A stretch of DNA of 64,000 bases, taken from contig VKHL01000062.1 of assembly GCA_015146655.1 (NCBI GenBank), forward strand, positions 95,638-159,637, read 5' to 3'. The stretch comes from Ochromonas danica. Lineage: Eukaryota > Sar > Chrysophyceae > Chromulinales > Chromulinaceae. Position numbers and translations under genes: made by a program. Position 1 is the stretch's first letter; each line of letters starts with the position of its first letter. The notes under the pieces are model-generated. The model saw nothing but the letters and a program-made list of their open reading frames with translations. It did not search any database and was not told the origin of the DNA. This document shows, one piece after another, positions 1 through 11,917 of this stretch.

Positions 1-1898
1 GTGAGTAACTCCAGCGCCTATTCGAAATGCATTAGAAGAAAAGAGAAATAATTCTGGTGAGAACTCTTACCCGTGGGTGCATACAGAGGATAAACGCGGA
101 TCCAGTTGTTGATCATTTCACCACTTTTGGAATAGTTCTTCACCACTGCAGAACAAGGACGATGCGCCTGTCAAACAAACACGATCATAAGACAATGGAA
201 CGATATTCATATGGTAGCAACATCCACTTGCCTTAACTCCTTCCATCAGCTGTTTGATTGTTTCCTTATTCGTCATTGGCCCTTGAATGATACGACAAGT
301 TTGTCCTAGGACATACTCCGGAGCAAAGCCAAAGAGTAAACACCACGCCTACATCAAGCGCAATCTAATAAGATTGTTTCACAGCAAAGACGATAGAGAA
401 ATAACTCACAGGAGATACGTAGACAATGCGATATGGATACACTGCTTCAGTTACTATTCGCGCATCCTTTGCGCCACCTTCTTTGGCAAGAGCTAAAGTA
501 TTTGGTACAACAATAAAGTCTGCTCTTCCAGACGCGCGGCGCAGCTGCTGCATAAACCCCATTACATCAAAAATCTCCTCCACATACACCAACCTGGAAT
601 TCGAGGAGAAGACAGCTTTTAACATTCCCATCTTCGCGAGCTGTAAAAACGTAAATCACGATGAGTAAATGTTACAAGCAAAGGAAGAGAGACAGCAGAC
701 ACCTACTTCAAATCTTGCACCGCGCACACAAGCATTGACAGTTGTCATTTCCCACCGGCACATTATATTTTCATCACTAACAATGATTTCATCCGCCGAT
801 GCTTTCCACTCCACAGCTCCATAATCTAGCGAGTCATCGCCACTTCTTTCGCTATCACCAACACTGCTACTTGTTGGAGGCAACATAGATAGGGTCATTA
901 CTTTCAAAGAGGATTGGTCTCTCAGTAATCTATCAAAACCCTTTACCACTCGCTGACCTTCCATCACCTAACCAAAACCAGTATTATTACAATCACAGCC
1001 AGCATGAAAACGAAAACACAGAGGCATGCCCTACTTCATCAGGCGGAAAGGACCGATAAGGTGTGATAGGTAAAACCAAAATAAAGTTTTCCTCCAACAT
1101 TTTGCTCCACTTCGAAACATCCGTAGAGCCAGTTGATCTCAATGAAAGAAACTCTTGCAGCATGGCTTTCTTTATCGAAACCTGAAAATATTAACAAAAG
1201 AACGGGTGAGAACAATGTAATCCTGCAGACAACAGCACGATTCAAACCTGCTCAGCAAAGCGACCAAGAGCAGCTTTACGATCGCGATCTATGTTTTCTC
1301 TTTCGTCACTAATCTTTTTGATACTTTCACGCAATGATTCTATGTACATTCTCTTCCGCAATCGAGTGTTCTTGGCATGTTCACGATTCTTCGCTCTGGC
1401 TTGAGGATTATCCGCTAAACGATGACCTCCTCCTGAACCACGCTTCTTAGAGGAAGAGGCCAGCAGAGCATGGGTGCTACTACTACTGCTTTGTCCTACC
1501 TCATTGCCACGTGTAGGAGATAAGGACGCACTGTCCATGGAGTAGTCCGAAGAGAGATGCTCGTCGTCATAGGCTCGCTCACATGAGGAATCTTCGCGCT
1601 GCTTCCCTTTGTTTTCGCGCTTAACATGCTTGCGTGCATTGAATCGCGGGTTCGGACTATTGGAGGATAGAGAGATGACGTCCTGCAAGTTCATCGCGGG
1701 ATCATTAAACATCTCCAAAAACTTTAAACCAGATTTCAAAGTCTCTTCTCCCCTATCCTCCTCATCGGAGCTATCTTCATCCACGTCGTCCTCTTGAGAG
1801 GGATTCTTCAGACTAAGAACTCCGCCAACATTGTTTGGGTTGTCACTGCGACTGTTCTTCTGGTTATCATCATGATCGCTGTCATTGATTGTCAGCAT
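1..1898 (-). CDS. bZIP transcription factor with PAS/LOV-like sensor domain (3' end cut by window)
   Basis: Seven exons read on the minus strand: 1898-1248, 1181-1035, 967-707, 640-410, 348-232, 167-71 and 17-1 (partial); all junction phases agree. Residues 1-160 are acidic and low-complexity. The basic region and leucine zipper occupy about 164-217 (NREHAKNTRLRKRMYIESL), a form common in stramenopile bZIPs. A middle region follows that is shared by family members. From about residue 427 comes a PAS/LOV-like domain: GQTCRIIQGP holds a cysteine (Cys448) where LOV photoreceptors carry the flavin-adduct cysteine, and NYSKSGEMINN holds both asparagines (480, 490) that contact flavin in LOV domains. 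The intron at 231-168 uses a GC donor. The family role is DNA binding in the nucleus; light or redox sensing is inference. bZIP-PAS is sure; photochemistry is open because the domain end lies outside the window. Confidence 0.9.
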
Positions 1899-2912
1899 TT
1901 TACTTTAAAATATCTAAGAGAAGAGGATATGAGGTCCTTTCCTCAATTAAGGTTTGAATAGTCTGCCCAAATAACTGGCCAATTCTGCCAAGGGAATTTT
2001 GGATGGGTCAAATTGAAGATAAAGAATCTCCTTCTTCGCTTCTACACGAGTTCGAAGAGAGAGAGGAAGATATCAACAAAAGAAAGAAGGATGGAATTAA
2101 TCCTCTTCCGTGTAGAATGTTCTTCAATGGTGGTCGGTGTCTCTGTTCTCACTCACTGCTCGTTGCTGCTTGGTGTTGATGTCTTCACCTTGTTGTCGCT
2201 CTTGGCCTGTCAGTGACCAGTGAGCCACCGCCCGCCGCCTCCAAGTTGCAGTGCCCAGCCAGCTCAGCTGCTCTTCGTCCCAGAGAGTAGAGGCCCAAAA
2301 CTCGTAGTTATCACCAAGATGACCAATAAAACGGAAGTTGAAACAAGGAATTTGGCTTAAGTTCCCACCACCGCAAAGTTGAATAGAGAAATGACGTGGC
2401 AGAACCCCCTTTTGGAAAGGGGGAAGCGTCTGTCTGCGTGGAAAGTTGACGTGCGTCAGTGAAGATTGAACAGCAAAGTCAACTGTTGAAAAATGGATAA
2501 AAGAGGTGATAATGTGTGGAGGAAAGATCAGAGATGGTGTGGAAGAAGTTGGGAATTCGAATTGAGCGGCTCATAATGAAGGAACATTTCGAGGAAGAGG
2601 GAGTGATGGAGCGGAACTGATTTTCAAAAGAATGATTTATGGATGAATAGCATGATCAAAACAAGGTTGGACCAAAAGATCCAAAAGATCCGCTGATGAA
2701 TGCCAACGGCATAGTCAAGTTCCAACGCATGAACATCTCTGGGTGGAAACTGCGATAGACTATCCGATATGGAACAGGATACTGAAAACAAAGGTTTGAT
2801 AATCACGGAGTAAATTCTTTCAGGAGATGGGAGAAGTCTAGGGAAATTCGGTTCTTTCAGCATGTTTTCAAAAACAAGTTGTTTACAGTTCCAAATGTGA
2901 TACAACACATTT
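1899..2912. other. Intergenic, upstream of the bZIP gene
   Basis: About 1 kb between the start of the bZIP gene and the 3' end of the TTLL gene, both on the minus strand. It should hold the bZIP promoter and the TTLL 3'UTR. A 94-codon minus-strand open frame at 2624-2908 has no recognisable domain and I do not call it a gene. No repeat or RNA gene was seen. Confidence 0.5.
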
Positions 2913-5900
2913 TTATTTCTTTTTATTTACACTAGACGTTGTTAGGACTTGATTGAGAGCAAAATCTTTTCGTTGTTGTTGAAGATATTGTAAAAATCGT
3001 ACTCGATTGGTGATCACGTGGGTTCCACTACTGTTTGAATTGTCACCATCACCACTGCCACTCATCACCACCAGCGGAGTCGTCCCTACGTCAATTAAAT
3101 CAATTGGAATATGAGCGACATTAGCTTCGCGAGTAGGAGAGGCGGCGGTCTGGGCAGCTAGGAGTGGAGAAGAAGCAGTTTTGTTGGGGGAAAACAGAAG
3201 CTGCATCGCTGTGTTCTTGGCATAAGCCACACCACTGCCAGCAGAGACCTGGAAGCGCGAAGAATGAGTTGTCGAAGGACTTCTGGGACTAACAAGAGAA
3301 GCAGCTGTGGTTTGTGGTGGTGAGAGAGTGAGCGTGGGACGAGGAGGTGATTTTTCCTTCTCTGCTTGTCTGAGTCGCTGCTGCTGTTGTTGCTGCTGCT
3401 GCTCAAGATAAAAGAGATCTTTCAGCATATAGCTTGCTGCATACTCGTCGTAAACAACATTGCTGCGAATATTGGAAGGCACTATTTGTGCTGGCGGTCT
3501 AGTATGAGCACTTCTAGTTGTGACAGATCGACGGCTCACAATGCGAGTGGGCTGAGCCGAAGAAGGGCGATCAACGCGCGACGATCGAGTAGTACTCTCA
3601 TCTGTCCTTTCCACAGGTGTCCTTTTCATAACCGGATAATGCATCAAAAGTCGTTTCACAAACGGCGGCAGAAACTTTCTCGCTTGACCTAGCATACCCC
3701 CAAGGGACAGCCATTTCAGCAGAAGATGATCACAAAATCGCGGATTTCGATAGAGAGTAATATAGAAAGAAGCCTCTCGCAACGGCCTCAGAGTGGGTGC
3801 AACTTGCTTTAAGGGAGTGCGAGGAGTGTGGCCACCACTACCACTGCCTTCACCGCTTGCATCATCTCGGGGCAGATTAACACCATTTACCGGATCATCG
3901 GATGTAATGCTGTTCAGCTGATTCAAATAAACTGGAAGGTGTGGATAGGCAAGAAGGAAATGAGTGCTGCGCGAGCGAAGTATCTCATCCTCCACCATCA
4001 AGAGCATCTGCCACCAAGCACAATCCTCTTGAGCAGACTTTCCTCCTCCCCCTGTCGAAGGGGAAGAAAGTAAGACAACCTCTCGATCAATCAGAGAGAG
4101 CGCTTGTAAATCAACACTATCAGGACTTGGTTGGCGACGGTATTCATCTAGAAATCCAATAATAGTAATCATTAAATATCAACAAGACATAACTGAGCAT
4201 TGTATTGCAGACATTTAACATACAGTATGCCACAGTACATGCACATAGAAATAGGAGAGCGAGAAAAGAAGAGAAAGAGTAATACCTTGTGTGGACATGA
4301 GTTTTGCTAAATTGCAAAACGCCAGCGGATTGTATTGGCAGCCTTGCAGAACTTCTCCATTGGATATACTCGATGCTTCTTCAGGATCTTTCACCTTCTT
4401 TCGTCCAGCTAGAGGGCTAGGAGAAGGACCAGTGGATGAGGGCATGCATCCTTCCTTCGTACTGAGGTTGTTTGCATTGCTACCCTTCGTGTTGAACTTG
4501 GTCAACAATGGTTCATGATTTGGATAAACTCCCACGACATGGAAGACATCGGCCATGAGCTGGCCCTTGATCATAACATCCAAAGGGTGGCCTCCCATCA
4601 ATGATGGAGAGACATTGACTTCCAAGAGGTGCGGACGGCATTGCTGATCCAAGATGATATCACACCCAAACAACTCAAAACAGTTTGATCGATAATGAAC
4701 CGTCTTGTAGTATAAAGGAGTGATTTCGCTCTCCGCGGCGATAAAAGTCTTGACAATAATATCATAAATGCTCTGGAAGACTTCATTGGTCTTCTCTTGG
4801 CCTTCTTGCTGAGAGAGCCAGCGGCGGAAGGCAGTGAGAGACCATTTGTAACCTTCTGTCTCACGATCTTCCTCTTCCTCTCCGTCTTCGCCATCGTCGT
4901 CATCATCGTTGTTGTTATCATCCTCAATGCCTATTCCTTCGTCTTCATCGCAATTGTTATTAGACGTAGCTGTCTGTCTGTAGGGCAGCTGCTGGGAAGG
5001 AGAAGAATCCCGCGTCACTGACGGCGACAGCGACATGGCGGCAATGCCGGGACAAGGTGAGCTCATATCATAATCGTTATTATTACTATCATTGGATGAA
5101 AGCTTTGATGCTTCAGTGCCATATTGAGCAGCTTTGAAGATCTCATTCTTCTTGTTGATGGAATAATTGGTGAGATGAGCAAACTTGTTCGACAAGTTGT
5201 TCAGTCCATACCTTGTCAATACAATCAATACAAAGAGAGGGAAAACAGATCAATACTACTATATCAGAAACTAATGTCAAGCAAACAGAAGACCCACCTG
5301 CTAGTAGAGAGGCGAGTTAAGCCTTCTTCATAGATGTAGATTCTTAATGGATCAATACCACTCACTAAAACATAAATACGCAAGTCGAACTTCTTCCCAT
5401 CAATGAGGTAAGGCTGGCTCAGATAGCGTTGCAGGAGGATCTTCCTGTTCTTGTACTTCTCCACGTATTTAATTGCCTGCTCGGTGGTGACTACAGAAAT
5501 GCCGCGACCACAAGATGACGCCACTGGCTTTAATATCCATAGTTGATGATCATAAGCACCATAGGATTGAGCGGAGCGGCCTGACGAAGGTCTTCTTTTC
5601 TTGGCAGAGGAAGAAGAGGACGAAGTAAGCTCGCCTTTCGCAACTCGAAGGAATGCTTCGCGATCATTGGGCAGGATGAATGATTCAGGTGTGAAATCGT
5701 ATTCTTTGCCGTGGATTCGCTTCGAGGCATTCATTGTTCTGGCCAGGCGATCCTTCCTGCCCACACACCAGGAACCTGCAAAATGGTTGACCTTCTGGAT
5801 GGAGTTTAACTCATTTAATTGCTCTTCTGTACAATGTTTATGCCACTGAATAGTCCATCCTTTCGTTTTCTTCTGGAATCCATTGGACTTGAAGGTCGAG

Positions 5901-6241
5901 CGGATACATCCTCGTTCCCAGTAGCATTTATAGGCTAAGAGGTGGTCATGATGGGGAAGAGAGGTCCATTGATAGAGATCATGACGAGGCGGTACTTGAA
6001 TATCTGTCGGATAGTCTATGAAAAGTGTGGAGGGCAGTAGTTTGGGGAGCAGGGAGGGCCGGAGGCGAAGGGTGACAGTTTGCTTGACCGCATCGATTTT
6101 TGGCGAAAGCAACGGGTTGGCTATTGTGCTGCTCGCTACGCTTCTTACCTCTTCGTCATCCTTCGTTCTCTTAGCAGTGGTTGGAGTTCGCCCTGAAGAG
6201 GAATCAGCTTGAGGACGTTCTTTCCCTGAGCTTTTACTCAT
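2913..6241 (-). CDS. Tubulin-tyrosine-ligase-like polyglutamylase (TTLL4/5 type)
   Basis: Three exons: 6241-5298, 5211-4286 and 4147-2913; protein about 1034 aa. It is an ATP-grasp ligase expected to add glutamate chains to tubulin tails on axonemal microtubules. Visible motifs: LWILKPVASSCGRGISVV (234-251), the DGKKFDLRIYVLV segment (281-293), NKFAHLTNYSINKKNE (323-338), and the metal/ATP site CDIILD...LLEVNVSPSL (Asp499, Glu512, Asn514). Exon 3 opens with DEYRR, a typical post-catalytic element. An acidic, Ser/Asn-rich insert of about 95 residues (341-436) interrupts the catalytic core, and the C-terminal third is Ser/Thr-rich with a Q8 run. The subfamily is inferred from overall likeness; the TTLL assignment itself is sure. 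Confidence 0.93.
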
Positions 6242-6540
6242 CCCAGCGTAATAGCACTACGCTTGACCTCAATTACCTCCCACTGATAAAGGGTGGAGGT
6301 GTCGGTAAGAGCAAAAGGTACAACAGTTATGGGGCAGTCTCAGCAGGAGAGGATTGAGTGCATGATGAAAACCGCCACTATTATTGTCTTGCGAGGGGAG
6401 ACACAATTGCAAACCCGAACATCAAACAAGATGATATATTTAACTGCCAGCTACATTGACACCAAGAACATCCCTTATTTATCACCAACAGATTATCTAC
6501 AAAGAAACACACAGTCAAACATGGGTGGAAGACAAATCAA

Positions 6541-7223
6541 TCACTCGATTTCACTATCAATTCGCTTCAACCTCTCCCTTCGCTCCAAAAATGCTCTCAA
6601 CTCGTTCTTATGGCTTTCCAACAATAGTGGCGCTTCCAACAGAAAAACAGGATTGCAATTCACTCGATAAATCGCCTACCAACAGAACACCCACGCAACA
6701 TATGAGTTAACCCATCTGTGTGTCATTGTGTTGTATTATTGGAGATTGTTACCTTATCATTCGAACTCAAGGGATTGATCCTCTTGATGACTTGATATTG
6801 CAAAAGATTCTCCATATGCTGTTGACAGGCAAACATTGTCTCCGCATTGAAGTTGTGCGAGTGCAGGTAGGAATTATGCGCTGCTCGGGCTTGAGTCATG
6901 GAGAAGGATTCGTCCAAACCATTCTGATGAACAATGAGAGCAACTGCCATAAGTAAAGGAAAGAAAGGGAGTGCTTTAATCGCTTCTTTCTGGTGATGAT
7001 CTAAAGGAGAGGCCTCAGTTTGCAGGATGTGCACGGGAGAGATGAACCCCATCACACTAACCGGATCTACAGTACACAAACACCACCAAATCGCTTTTTA
7101 GCTCTATCCCCTTCCAGTGAGATATATAGTCAAGCTCCTACCTGCGGCCTTGCTTGCAACATGTTTCTCCAAGGCCTTTTTCATGGCAGCAACTGCCCAA
7201 TTCAACAAAGCACGCACATCACC

Positions 7224-7256
<33 letters not shown>

Positions 7257-10200
7257 GAGAGATTAGATAATTGTCCACCCAGTGAGACCAAACATCATCA
7301 TCGTAACTTACCATTGCCACGCTGTTTAATCTTTTTGGCTAAGAGCTCCAAGGCTTTGGATGAAAAACAGTCTCCAGTACGGAAGGCTAAGATTGCCTCG
7401 AAGTCACTCACTTCGTAAGGATTGAAGATCATCGAGCAGACACGAATGGCAGAACTATACTGGAAAGAAGAGGGATTCAAGACAACACCAGAGTCTGTAG
7501 GCTCATCCACTGATCCAGTAGCCATGGCAATCAAAGACGCATCATCAGGTAGAATACTGTGAACAGTATTGCCCGTGCCTACCACAATCAACCGACCCTT
7601 GGTCATCTCAAACAACTTATCATAGACTTTGCCACTGAGCTTGTCAATTTCATCGATGAATAGGATAACCATGGGGTACGTTCTATACTTCTCTTTACGC
7701 TTGCCTTTGACTCCTTCTGCTGCACTAAGAATGTCTGCAGAACGATTGCTTGTAAAGTTTGGAGGAAGTCTCTGCATTGAAGAGGTCGGAGGAAGATGTC
7801 TTTTTATATTCTGACTGAACATGTTGAGACCAAGATAATGCTGATAATCCACCTCCAAGGATGTCCATGGAAGCTCACAATCATGAGCTGGAAACTCCAC
7901 GAAGTGGTCACGAAGACGATCAGCTGTACAGTCTTCCTCAGAGAAGAGATTGCAGACTGTGTTAAGATCATGCTTCAGTGTATTCATACCATCTAATCGC
8001 ATAGCATTAGCTCGTATAATATGAAAACAATGATGATCATTTTCTTCTTGTACGTTGATAAAGCGAGAGAAAGACCTTGCCTTGGAAGAGGCTGTCGTTG
8101 TTTCACTATCGCTCGGTATTGTGGACGATCCAAAACGAGTAGCTTTCTTTGTGGCGGTGGTAACATCTTCCTCTTGAATGGGAGATTGCTTTGGAGGGTG
8201 ATGCTTGTTGAAGAGTCGATTGAGGAACATGAGAGTGATCTCCACAGTCTGGCTCTTTCCCCCTCCAGGATGACCCGCGATGTAAATCATCTTACCCTTT
8301 CCTGTGCGAAGGGAATGCATAATATGGTTGAACAGATAGATAGTTTCATCAATACGACCCGGTACGGGAAATGGAAGATGAGTGTTGAAGTAAGTGTCAT
8401 CTTCCATGTGCGATATCATGGAATGGATGTAGGCTCGCAGATCTCCTTGATACGCGGATGCTGGAGGACATAACAACGCTGACTCATGGCCAATGTCCAC
8501 CATCCTGTTGGCAGACTTGGCTTTCTTGACAGGACGTGGACTAGTATCACTATCGCTGTCATGCTGCATGACGGAGGACTGCGACGACAAAACTTCATCA
8601 TCCACTTCCTCTTCATCATCCTCATTCTCACCGGATTTCCTTTTATGGCTTCTCTTATTGCGAGCTCCTTGCTGTTGACTATCCTTCGCGTTGGAGCTCT
8701 TCTTCTTCTTCTTGGCAGGCTTTTCATCCGGGAAGAGGCGTCGCTTCACCTCCTTGGCCTCATGACTGCGGCTGCTATTCTCAAAATATCCACTACTCGA
8801 TGAGCAGTTACCCTTCGTTGGAGAGTCGTCACCATCACTAGTTTCAATTTTCTCAAAGGGAGAGGATTCGCTGAGGCTGGAGAAGTCAGGCTGTGATGGC
8901 GATTCGTGTTCAGAGAGAGACTTCTTAATAGATGCCTTCGCTGTCTCACGACTAGATCGTCTTCTTTCCAGAGCTTTGATATTGGTATCTCCCAAGATCT
9001 TCTTCTTCGCTGTTAGTCGAGGAGGTCTCTGATAGGAAGATTTAGTGCTAGCTCGACTACTCAGAATGACGAGGTCGCCACTGAGATCTTTGCCTTTTGT
9101 CTTTCGACTCCCTGTCTCTCGAAGGTAGGGGATGTCCATTTCTTGGCAAAGACCCTCTAGCAGAGCTTCTTCCGAGTCAAATCCGTCTTTTCCCAGCACC
9201 AAATCCGCCACTTTCTGCTTCACAGCATGAGGCTTGAGAAATAGCACAGCCAAACCCGAATAACGATACGACCAACCATAGGTACGCAGAATATCATAGA
9301 CTTGCTTAAAGAGAGAGGAATCAGATTGCTTATCACTCAACAGATCAAATAGCTCGGCATTTTCGCACCATGGAGGAGCTGCAACGCCACCTTCCTTCTT
9401 TCCTCCCTTAGACTTACTTACCGAGCGCTTCTCCTTCTGCCTTTTCTTATTGTTGACATCACTACCTTCATTGTTTTTGCTCTTATGATGATCATTCGTG
9501 GACATGGACACATCTCCATTATTATTCATAGATTCAAACTGCTGCACCTTTTGACCTTTAGCTCCCAAAACAGGTCGAAGAGGAAGCTTAGTACTAAGAA
9601 GGCGCTTAGCTTTGGGATTCTCAACAGGGGGGAGGTTCTCCCATTCGGAGGACTGTTGATTTTGGACGAGAGTGTCTTCGGAGCCACTTCCTGACAGGTT
9701 CTTCGACTTGCTAGCACTTGACTGATAACCCATTTCAGGAGACTTTGTCCAGTAGTTGCCAGAAGGCGGGCTGCTACGACTGGCTGGCGGACAAGAGACC
9801 AAAACTCCCTGCTGCTGGAGCTGATGCTGCGCGTTGCCATAGTCCTGCACAGATGGAATGATATCCACATCAAAAGGATAGTATGCAACCAAAGAATGGA
9901 CAGGAACAGCGACTAAAGGGCAGCTAGACGGTGGGTCAGCCCACAACTCATTCAATGGCAGGAATAGGCAGTCGCTGTCCTCCACGATGGGTACATCCAA
10001 GTCATCCTTTACCACCACAGACAACTTAGCAATGGTAACCTCATATAATAGTAGCAGCATTCTAGCTTACCGGCAGCGAGTGATAAAAAGGAGAGTTGGC
10101 GATGAGACGGAAGAACTGGTCCACTTCACTGAACACTAAACCAAAGCGATCGGCTAGGAAGGCAAATCCTGACGACTTGGGCTGGAACTTCTCACGCAGG

Positions 10201-10463
10201 ATATAGCGATAACCACCAGTCTGACTGGCAGTCTGGTGGATGTTCTGGTAGGAGACCTGGTGGCGAGGGCTCGGGTGGCGTATGAGGAGGTGGTGCAAGC
10301 TGATGGCGAAGGCCGTCTCCGCGGGCAGCTTCTCTCCTTGCCGAGGAAAGAGATGCTTTCCTTGGACAGCATAAGCAAAATAAACCAAGGCCTTATGCGA
10401 GGCAAATAACAATCCTGCGTCATCTTGAGTTTGATAGGGCAAGAAGACTTCTTCCATCATCAC
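6541..10463 (-). CDS. ORC1: Origin recognition complex subunit 1
   Basis: Five exons: 10463-10071, 10024-7312, 7222-7142, 7066-6753 and 6675-6541; protein about 1211 aa. ORC1 is the AAA+ ATPase that marks replication origins and loads the MCM helicase with CDC6. The N-terminal about 180 residues look BAH-like. A GW...SEEAL module at about 350-429 resembles a small domain frequent in stramenopile nuclear proteins. A long basic/acidic disordered region follows. The AAA+ core has Walker A GHPGGGKSQT (714-723) and Walker B FIDEID (920-925), then the sensor/lid GDVRALLNW and a C-terminal winged-helix region spread over the last exons. CDC6 is the alternative, but the length and N-terminal extension favour ORC1. 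The first intron is only 46 nt; its acceptor is my best choice. It begins 329 bp from the divergent LRRC51-like gene. Confidence 0.9.
7225..7256. repeat. (CAA)n microsatellite in an ORC1 intron
   Basis: About ten uninterrupted CAA units on the plus strand. Read on the gene strand it is TTG-rich and ends directly at the splice acceptor, so it doubles as the pyrimidine-biased tract of that intron. Confidence 0.95.
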
Positions 10464-10792
10464 TCCACAAGAAAGACGAGACAGCTGGGCGATTCACCTA
10501 TTCTTTACAATGAAGCTTCTTATTGACAACGACTGAGAGACAGACCACGCGATAAGGACAAGTGATGGTTATTAATTTCTTTCGTTGTTCAGTGGATAAT
10601 GTCCAGTTGTTCGACCTGCTGCTCGTTGGTGTTGCCAAAGAAGCTTTCTGCGTTTGGAAATTCAAAAACTTATTGTTTTGCGTGGGGTAGGCGTTTCAGA
10701 GGTTATGGTTAACTTAAGGCGAACTGCTGCTATTATTTTGTTATTTTCATTGCGGAGGTCTTGGTTTTGTGATCATTACAAGTGGTAGTAAA
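10464..10792. promoter_or_regulatory. Divergent intergenic region between ORC1 and the LRRC51-like gene
   Basis: This 329-bp stretch separates two start codons pointing away from each other, so it should hold both promoters. I see no convincing TATA box and no recognisable S-phase element for ORC1. It contains no gene. Confidence 0.5.
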
Positions 10793-11740
10793 ATGGCGAA
10801 TCCTGATGTCGATGGAGTGCTTGATATGACATTTCTGGATATTCGAGATGAAAGTGAATTCCAGAGTCTCTTCAGCCAGAAGGTGGAGGCTTATCATCGC
10901 CCTCCCTCGCCCAGCAGCAGAGGCCGCACAGCCTCTTCTCTGAAGCACGGCGACACCCTCGGAGGCACACGACACAACACTTCCTCCCCAGGCAACACAG
11001 GCAATGGCGACTCGCCTGGGGGAGAGCGAACCCGTCCCCGATCTCCCACGAGAATGAAAGGTCCAATTAAGGCCATTCGACTAGGAAACAACTACCTTTC
11101 CTCGGTAGAGATCATTCACTCCATCCCTGCGCATTTAGATTCCAGTCAAATCCTCTGGCTGGACCTTTCCTTCAATTACATTTCCTCCATCTCCGAGGCC
11201 TTCTCCTCGTACTTCCCCGAAGTGACCACCATCTATCTCCATGCCAACAAGATCACCAAGTTGTCTGAGATTAAGAAGTTAAGCAAGTTCGAGAAGCTGC
11301 GCTCCCTATCTCTCTATGGCAATCCCGTGGAGGAGAACAAGCACTACCGCAACTACGTGCTCTACTACTGCCGCCACCTCGTGCAGTTCGACAAGAGCCC
11401 TGTCACCAAGTCTCAGCTGAATAAGGCAAGCCTTTCCTCTTGTGTCGTGGTGCTGGTTTTGTTTTGTTATGTCTTGTCTGTTTTTATTCTATGTGCTGTA
11501 TTTGTGTTAAGTGAGATGTTTGTGTGCGCAGTGTTATTCTACTTATTGTTATTATATTATTATTGTGATATTATGATGTTATTATGATATTATTATTACT
11601 AGATGATGCACTGCCCTATTTCATGTCATTCACTCTCCTCTAAGACTCTTCCTTACCACTCTGTTCACATGTTGTAGATGGAAGTCTGGGCACAAACATT
11701 TCGCAAGAAGTTGAATCCTTCGGAAGAAGATGATCTCTGA
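10793..11740 (+). CDS. Leucine-rich repeat protein, LRRC51-like
   Basis: Two exons: 10793-11425 and 11678-11740; protein about 231 aa. After a Ser/Pro/Arg-rich N-terminus (about 1-85) come four leucine-rich repeats, for example ILWLDLSFNYISSISEAF, TTIYLHANKITKLSEIKKL and LRSLSLYGNPVEE. They end with the capping motif HYRNYVLYYCRHLVQFD, as in the SDS22/LRRC51 group. LRRC51-type proteins are conserved mainly in ciliated organisms, which fits the neighbours CFAP91 and TTLL. The start ATGGCGAATCC is the first ATG in frame. The intron donor is GC (AAG|GCAAGC), and splicing restores the short tail MEVWAQTFRKK. Function beyond protein binding is unknown. Confidence 0.82.
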
Positions 11741-11815
11741 TGACGTGGCATGGTGTGACATGATATGGCATGGTCTGGTATGGTGTGACATGGTGTGGCA
11801 CATGCAGGCTGTTGA
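11741..11815. repeat. Imperfect tandem repeat of TGGCATGGTN/TGACATGGTN-like units
   Basis: Directly after the stop of the LRRC51-like gene the sequence repeats degenerate 10-base units around TGGCATGGT, TGGTATGGT and TGACATGGT, six to seven times. It lies in the convergent 3' region shared with CFAP91. No coding potential. Confidence 0.7.
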
Positions 11816-11917
11816 CATTGCTGCTGGCAATAGTCATTGTAAATAAGTTTTTGCTCTTATTAATTAATTACTTATAATATTTCCTTTATCAATCTCTTCT
11901 AATAACACTGGCACTGT

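Noticed and set aside
1-1898. Canonical aureochrome
   Set aside because: The linker between zipper and sensor is far longer and the motif is GQTC rather than GRNC; called LOV-like only.
2624-2908. 94-codon minus-strand open frame after the TTLL stop
   Set aside because: No domain, odd composition and no splice link to TTLL or the bZIP gene; treated as intergenic.
11741-11815. Possible CRISPR-like or satellite array
   Set aside because: Units are about 10 bp, imperfect and without spacers; a simple degenerate tandem repeat.
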